From Microcaldota archaeon (GTDB lineage: Archaea > Micrarchaeota > Micrarchaeia > Norongarragalinales > UBA97), in NCBI GenBank assembly GCA_016217775.1, contig JACRGG010000004.1, positions 1 to 9,605 on the forward strand: a DNA stretch of 9,605 bases, given 5' to 3'. The notes below the pieces were generated by a model, which saw only the letters and a list, made by a program, of their open reading frames with translations, was not told the origin of the DNA and made no database searches. Positions 5,810 through 9,605 of the stretch are shown here, one piece after another. The translations under genes were made by a program, and so were the position numbers. How positions within the stretch are numbered: the stretch's first letter is position 1; every line of letters begins with the position of its first letter.

Positions 5810-7060
5810 ATGGTTGTGGATGAGGAAACGGCTCTAGTCAGCACTGAAAGCGCGGTGTTCTTGCAAAAGCTTGTAGACAAGAATTTGATTAGCGAGAGCG
5901 AAAAACAATTCTTCTCAAAGCCGAGGAAAATGCTTTTAGTCAACTTCCCGGCGCGCCTCGACGACGGTTCAATCAAATTATTTTCAGGCTACCGCGTCCA
6001 ATACAATACCGCCCGCGGGCCAGCCAAGGGAGGGATTCGATTCCACCAAGACGTTAGTTTTGGCGAAGTCAAGCTCCTCGCTTTCTTAATGTCGCTAAAA
6101 TGCGCTGTCGCCAACATTCCGCTCGGCGGGGGAAAGGGCGGAGTCGAGATCGACCCAAGAAAATACTCGGCGGGGGAACTCGAGCGCATTTCGCGCGCGT
6201 ACATTAACGCGATTAAGGAAATCATCGGCGAGCGCAAGGACATTCCCGCGCCGGATGTCAACACTAACGGGCAGGTAATGGCGTGGATGCTAGACGAGTA
6301 CGAGAAATTCGTTGGCGAAAAACAGCCCGGCGTGATTACCGGCAAGCCAATCGCCGTGGGAGGCAGCCACGGGCGGAGTTACTCCACCGCGCTTGGAGGA
6401 GTCATAGTTCTTGAAAAACTCCTAGAGCGCCTGAAAATGCAGCCTAAAGGCCAACGCGTCATTATTCAAGGGTTTGGAAACGCGGGAAGCCACGCCGCGA
6501 GACTCCTCGCCGAAAGAGGAATGAAAATAATTGGAGCAAGCGATTCTTCAACAACTTTGTTCAACGAAAGCGGCTTGGATGTTGCCGAACTGCTGGCAAG
6601 CAAGGGCGCGGGAGCGCTCTTTGCGAAAAACGCGCGCAAACTCTCCCCCGCCGATTTTCTCGAGCAAGAGTGCGACATCCTGATTCCAGCCGCGCTCTCG
6701 GATGCAATAACCGGAGCAAACGAGGGGCGGATTAAGGCGAAAATCGTTTTAGAGCTCGCGAACGCGCCCGTCTCTCCCGGCGCTGACGAAAAGCTTTTCG
6801 AAAAAGGAGTGTTCGTTATTCCCGACATCCTAGCGAATGCCGGCGGGGTGGTAGTGAGCTACCTAGAGGGAGTGCAAAACGCCTCGAATTATTATTGGAC
6901 TGAAAAAGTAGTGAATGAAAAGCTCGACGAGATAATGACGCAGGCATTCACTGACGTGTTTGACGAGAGCAGGCGCAAAAACATCAGTTTTCGAAACGCG
7001 GCTTACGTCCTGGCAATAAACCGCATTCTAACCGCCGAGAAACTGCGCGGAAACTACTAG
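5810..7060 (+). CDS. gdhA: Glutamate dehydrogenase
   Basis: It interconverts 2-oxoglutarate plus ammonium and glutamate with NAD(P)H. The protein has 416 residues from the ATG at 5810, close to archaeal hexameric enzymes. Substrate and catalytic residues are present: Lys73 in GPAKGGIRF, Lys97 in SLKCAV, catalytic Lys109 in PLGGGKGG and Asp149 in PAPDVNTN. The nucleotide-binding GFGNAG (221-226) starts the Rossmann domain; Asp245 in ASDSS sits at the end of the second strand, so cofactor preference is unclear. NAGGVVVSYLEGVQN is typical of the family. An ATG at 5783 would add MQFFFGARL, encoded largely by a T8 run with no ribosome site before it; GAGG lies just before 5810, and a GTG at 5816 is also possible. 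It starts 36 bases after glnA on the same strand, so the two are probably co-transcribed. Confidence 0.95.
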   Translation: MVVDEETALVSTESAVFLQKLVDKNLISESEKQFFSKPRKMLLVNFPARLDDGSIKLFSGYRVQYNTARGPAKGGIRFHQDVSFGEVKLLAFLMSLKCAVANIPLGGGKGGVEIDPRKYSAGELERISRAYINAIKEIIGERKDIPAPDVNTNGQVMAWMLDEYEKFVGEKQPGVITGKPIAVGGSHGRSYSTALGGVIVLEKLLERLKMQPKGQRVIIQGFGNAGSHAARLLAERGMKIIGASDSSTTLFNESGLDVAELLASKGAGALFAKNARKLSPADFLEQECDILIPAALSDAITGANEGRIKAKIVLELANAPVSPGADEKLFEKGVFVIPDILANAGGVVVSYLEGVQNASNYYWTEKVVNEKLDEIMTQAFTDVFDESRRKNISFRNAAYVLAINRILTAEKLRGNY

Positions 7061-7081
7061 CCAATGAGCATAACCTAACGC

Positions 7082-7097
7082 TAAAAAATAAAAAAAG
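7082..7097 (-). terminator. T-rich terminator for the minus-strand genes
   Basis: On the minus strand the sequence is a T7 run, an A, then T6, about 105-120 bases past the stop of the broken glycosidase. This fits archaeal U-tract termination of the peptidase transcript. No convincing stem precedes it. Confidence 0.4.
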
Positions 7098-7132
7098 CAG
7101 CCCCAAGGCAACCCCCAATCAAAGGCAATCCG

Positions 7133-7141
7133 TTTTTTTTT
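7133..7141 (+). terminator. T9 terminator after gdhA
   Basis: A run of nine T, then CTTC, starts 72 bases after the gdhA stop in the convergent gap. No stable hairpin precedes it, but archaeal termination can use the T-tract alone. The rest of 7061-7201 holds no gene or RNA that I can recognise. Confidence 0.5.
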
Positions 7142-7201
7142 CTTCTAAAGGCGGGATTGTTTAATATTTGGTGAGTTAATTCTTTTCTAGTCCCTGATTT
7201 T

Positions 7202-7636
7202 CTAGTACCACTTCGCGAATTCCTTCTCGGTTTTTGAAAAGCGCACTTCATTCGCGGAGTCGGTCCAAATCCACGGGAACTCGTCGCCGGGCTTGTTCGC
7301 GGTCCAAGTCCAAGCCTGCATTCCAATAACGTAAGGCGCGTCTTCAATCGCCTGAAAGATTGCTTCGTAACAACTCGCCTGCTCGATTCTATCCCCGCCT
7401 TTTGAAGGCCCGTTTCCGTAAGTGTGCGCGCAAGCCCCGGGGTAAGCCTCCCACCCGATTTCAGTAAGAACAATCGGCTTATTGTATTGGACGTAGAGCT
7501 TCTTCGCGTGGTTCTCCAAAATCCTCTCCGCGGCCGAGTACTCGATAATCGCGTCAATGGCTTTTCTGACTACGATAATCGTCCCAATGCACTTTCTCAA
7601 GGCAGTCAAGTGGAGCCAAGCGCGCTCACACGACAA
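7202..7636 (-). pseudogene. C-terminal remnant of a TIM-barrel glycoside hydrolase
   Basis: The open frame of about 144 codons holds KPIVLTEIGWEAYPG (from codon 53) and, after a D-x(5)-Q-x(3)-Y-E-A segment, MQAWTWTA (106-113). This is the end of a clan GH-A type (beta/alpha)8 glycosidase: strand 7 with the nucleophile Glu59 and strand 8 with its Trp. It recalls GH113- or GH53-like enzymes; the exact family is uncertain. The N-terminal two-thirds, including the acid/base Glu, is missing: the remnant starts directly at the stop of the peptidase gene and its only early start, a TTG at 7636, lies inside that gene. In a neighbouring frame the first bases read LEKVHWDDYRSQK, which would join the glycosidase frame if the A4 run (plus positions 7562-7565) had one A fewer, so a frameshift is also likely. 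Probably non-functional. Confidence 0.6.
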
Positions 7637-8708
7637 GCTCTTTTGAAAAACCGCTTAATTTCCCGCACCCGCTTTTCGTCACCAGCACGTCGTCCTCAAT
7701 CCGCACCCCGCCAAGGTGCGGGTAGTACAAGCCCGGCTCAACCGTCACGACCATTCCAGCGCGCAGCCTCCCGTCCACAAACCCGATTCTAGGCTCTTCG
7801 TGCACGTCCAAGCCAAGCCCGTGGCCAGTCGAGTGAAAAAACCCGGTTCTATTCTTCAAGTCAGTTAGAAAACCGCTTGCGCGAGTCGAGTCAAACGCCG
7901 CCTCGTGCACATTCCTCACGCTCGCGCCGTCCTTGATTTTCTCAATCGCCTTTTCCTGCGCGAGGAGAACCGCGTCAAACATTGCCTGCAATCTCTTGTC
8001 TGGCCTGCCTTTGCAAAACGTTCTCGTAATGTCCGCGTAATAACGCGTTTTTTGGTCTTGGGGGAAAACGTCGATTATAATCGGCTGGTTGGACAGTAAA
8101 AACCCGCTTCCGCGCTCGTGGGGCCACGCGCTTTGCCTCCCGCACGACACTATAGTGTCCCGCGCGAGGATTCCTTTTGAAAACAAGTACTGCTCGATAG
8201 TGTTGCGGAGCAAATCGGAGGTCAGCGGCTTGTTTTTATAAAATAATTTTCCCCCGCTGGCCATCGACTCGCGCAAAATGTTTTTAGCCAAGCCAATAGA
8301 TTTTTGAGTGTGGAAGACCGCGCGCTTAATCGCGTTTACCTCGCTGCTTTTCTTAATCTGCCTTTGCGCAAACAAGTCCTTCCCGCTGACCGTAACGCCG
8401 ATTTTCTTCCCAAGCGAGTTCACCAATCCGACGGGAGTATAGGCAGGAACGCAGACGCTTTTCGCGCCAGAAAGCTTTACCAATGAAATTATCTTATCTT
8501 CAATCGTGTTCCCGCCCAATTCGCTGAACGCGATTACTTGCGCGCCAACCGCTTTTTTCCTCGCGGGCTCAAACTCTAGGTCGCTCACCGCAAGAAATTT
8601 TTTTGTTCCTTTAATCAGCAAAATCATCTTGTCCGACGAGTAGTAGCCAGTCGAGTAGAAAAAATCCGCGTTTTTCGAGTTTGAGTACAATAAAACGTTT
8701 TTTTCCAT
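7626..8708 (-). CDS. M24 family metallopeptidase (Xaa-Pro dipeptidase/aminopeptidase)
   Basis: Family members cleave the bond before proline in dipeptides or at peptide N-termini, using two metal ions in the cytoplasm. The protein has 360 residues, normal for prolidase-type proteins. Residues 1-115 form the creatinase N-terminal domain and about 125-350 the pita-bread catalytic domain. All five metal ligands are present: Asp213 (IIDVF), Asp226 (YADITRTF), His296 (STGHGLGLDVHE), Glu324 (TVEPGLYY) and Glu338 (VRIEDD). The supporting His197 (WPHERG) and His303 are there too. VFPQDQKTRYY after the first Asp differs from the usual DxGxxxxGY. The ATG at 8708 follows a GGGG stretch at modest spacing. 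Prolidase versus aminopeptidase P cannot be decided by eye. Expression likely comes from the shared TATA region with the divergent hydrolase. Confidence 0.92.
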   Translation of the reverse strand: MEKNVLLYSNSKNADFFYSTGYYSSDKMILLIKGTKKFLAVSDLEFEPARKKAVGAQVIAFSELGGNTIEDKIISLVKLSGAKSVCVPAYTPVGLVNSLGKKIGVTVSGKDLFAQRQIKKSSEVNAIKRAVFHTQKSIGLAKNILRESMASGGKLFYKNKPLTSDLLRNTIEQYLFSKGILARDTIVSCGRQSAWPHERGSGFLLSNQPIIIDVFPQDQKTRYYADITRTFCKGRPDKRLQAMFDAVLLAQEKAIEKIKDGASVRNVHEAAFDSTRASGFLTDLKNRTGFFHSTGHGLGLDVHEEPRIGFVDGRLRAGMVVTVEPGLYYPHLGGVRIEDDVLVTKSGCGKLSGFSKELVV

Positions 8709-8759
8709 CTTAAACCCCTTTTTTCTCCCTTAGCTGCCATTGATTGATACTGCGCCAAC

Positions 8760-8768
8760 TAATATTAA
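8760..8768. promoter_or_regulatory. Symmetric TATA box between peptidase and hydrolase genes
   Basis: TAATATTAA includes a perfect TAATATTA palindrome. On the plus strand its end is 25 bases before the hydrolase ATG at 8793, giving an essentially leaderless transcript, which agrees with the lack of a Shine-Dalgarno site there. On the minus strand it would start transcription near 8738, about 30 bases before the peptidase gene. One box may serve both directions. Confidence 0.5.
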
Positions 8769-8792
8769 CTTTCTTGGGCAAAGAATTGCCTT

Positions 8793-9605
8793 ATGGGCGC
8801 GCGCAGGAAAAAACACGGTGAGGCAAGCAGGAAATTGTTTTCTTCCTTCAGCAAAAAACACGTTAAGATAGGCGCGGGGCATTACATTAGCGTCTTCGAC
8901 CAGCCCGCATTGGGTGTTGAAAAACCGCGTTCAACCGTAGTTTTGATTCACGGCCTGGCCAGCTTCAAGGAAATTTTCGCCCACCAGCTTAAGGAACTGC
9001 CAAAAGCCGGCTATCGGGTAATCGCGCTTGACTTGACTTCGCACGGCGAATCAACCGCGCTTTCAACCCGCTCGATAAAGGAGCACGCGCAGGACGTCCA
9101 CCAAGTCCTGCAAAAACTCAGCGTGAAAGACATTATTGTGGGCGGGCATTCTATGGGCACTCAAGTAGGGCTGAAGTTCATTGAAGACCGCGTATTAAGC
9201 GAGCAAAAACTTCCTGCAGAACAACGCAAGTACAACCTTCACGGCGCGATGCTCTTCTCTGGCTGGGTAACCCCGTTTGCCGACAAGCGGCTTGAAGCCT
9301 ACGCGCAATTAATTTCCGGGCAAAAGTTTGTTTCATCCTTATTCGGCGGCCGCAAGGTCAAATTCCCTCTTTCAGCCCTCCGGTTTCTCGGCTTCACTGC
9401 GGCTGCAAAAAACAATGAAGTCGTTAATTCCGTGCAGAAATTCGGGGCGTCAAGCGTGCAGCAAGTAGGCCAGCTTGGAGTGGAGCAATTCAAGACCGAC
9501 AACACGCAGGCATTAGCTAAACTCGCCTCGCACTACCCGATTCTCCTCCTGCACGGGGACAACGACAATATCGTTCCGACAAAAAACTCGTATGAAATGA
9601 TTAAG
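8793..9605 (+). CDS. Alpha/beta hydrolase (3' partial)
   Basis: A continuous frame of 271 codons runs from the ATG at 8793 to the window edge without a stop. It has the alpha/beta-hydrolase order: VVLIHGLASF (oxyanion loop, about 49-58), LDLTSHGES after strand 4, the nucleophile elbow GGHSMGT with Ser120, a lid-like segment (about 150-235) holding FSGWVTPFADK, and LLLHGDNDNIVP with catalytic Asp258. The catalytic His should follow beyond the window. The N-terminus (MGARRKKHGEASRK) is basic, with no signal peptide, so a cytoplasmic enzyme is likely. The substrate cannot be told from sequence; esterase, lipase-like or C-C hydrolase activity is possible. The start is supported by the TATA box 25 bases upstream. 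Confidence 0.88.
   Translation, partial: MGARRKKHGEASRKLFSSFSKKHVKIGAGHYISVFDQPALGVEKPRSTVVLIHGLASFKEIFAHQLKELPKAGYRVIALDLTSHGESTALSTRSIKEHAQDVHQVLQKLSVKDIIVGGHSMGTQVGLKFIEDRVLSEQKLPAEQRKYNLHGAMLFSGWVTPFADKRLEAYAQLISGQKFVSSLFGGRKVKFPLSALRFLGFTAAAKNNEVVNSVQKFGASSVQQVGQLGVEQFKTDNTQALAKLASHYPILLLHGDNDNIVPTKNSYEMIK

Noticed and set aside
7061..7201. tRNA or small RNA in the convergent gap after gdhA
   Set aside because: No cloverleaf, T-loop motif or stable stem is seen; the gap is explained by T-tracts ending transcription from both sides.
7081..7557. Minus-strand open frame of 158 codons overlapping the glycosidase remnant
   Set aside because: The Arg/Ser-rich product has no family features, while the other frame carries the recognisable KPIVLTEIGW and QAWTW motifs.

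Overview
The window looks archaeal. Good AT-rich TATA-type boxes lie about 25-35 bases before several start codons, Shine-Dalgarno sites are weak or absent, U-tract terminators follow genes, and the glutamate dehydrogenase resembles archaeal hexameric enzymes. Bacterial-looking features (a GSI-beta-like glutamine synthetase and a Clostridia-like chorismate synthase) suggest gene exchange. The lineage cannot be fixed from the sequence; a DPANN-type or other uncultivated archaeon is only a guess.

Layout. 2-643 (+): 3' part of a Fic AMP-transferase with its own inhibitory motif. 737-1252 (+): a lipoprotein with a CuA-type cupredoxin domain, followed by a clear hairpin/T-run terminator. 1313-1520: gene-free, holding two strong hairpins that read on the minus strand like the right end (omega-RNA-like tail) of an IS200/IS605 tnpB element, with no tnpB left. 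3984-1551 (-): aroA then aroC, the last two steps to chorismate. 3985-4351: a crowded divergent control region. 4352-7060 (+): glnA and gdhA, a nitrogen-assimilation pair. 7061-7201: a convergent terminator zone. 8708-7202 (-): an M24 Xaa-Pro-type peptidase followed by the broken C-terminal end of a glycoside hydrolase. 8793-9605 (+): an alpha/beta hydrolase that runs off the window.

How the parts relate. aroA-aroC and glnA-gdhA are divergent biosynthetic units: EPSP and chorismate synthases for aromatic compounds, and ammonium assimilation through glutamine and glutamate. The space between them holds an inverted repeat, three copies of a CRCTCAAWTG box at helical-like spacing, a strong TATA box, a G6/C6 leader hairpin, and a GGAA-N6-TTCC palindrome matching the NrpR nitrogen operator form known in methanogens. 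The last two lie inside a degenerate second copy of the 1371-1520 repeat.

I see no wholly new multi-gene system. The most useful leads are the two related repeat copies with transposon-end character, the glnA control region, the stand-alone CuA lipoprotein, the GSI-beta-like enzyme without its adenylylation tyrosine, and the decaying glycosidase.
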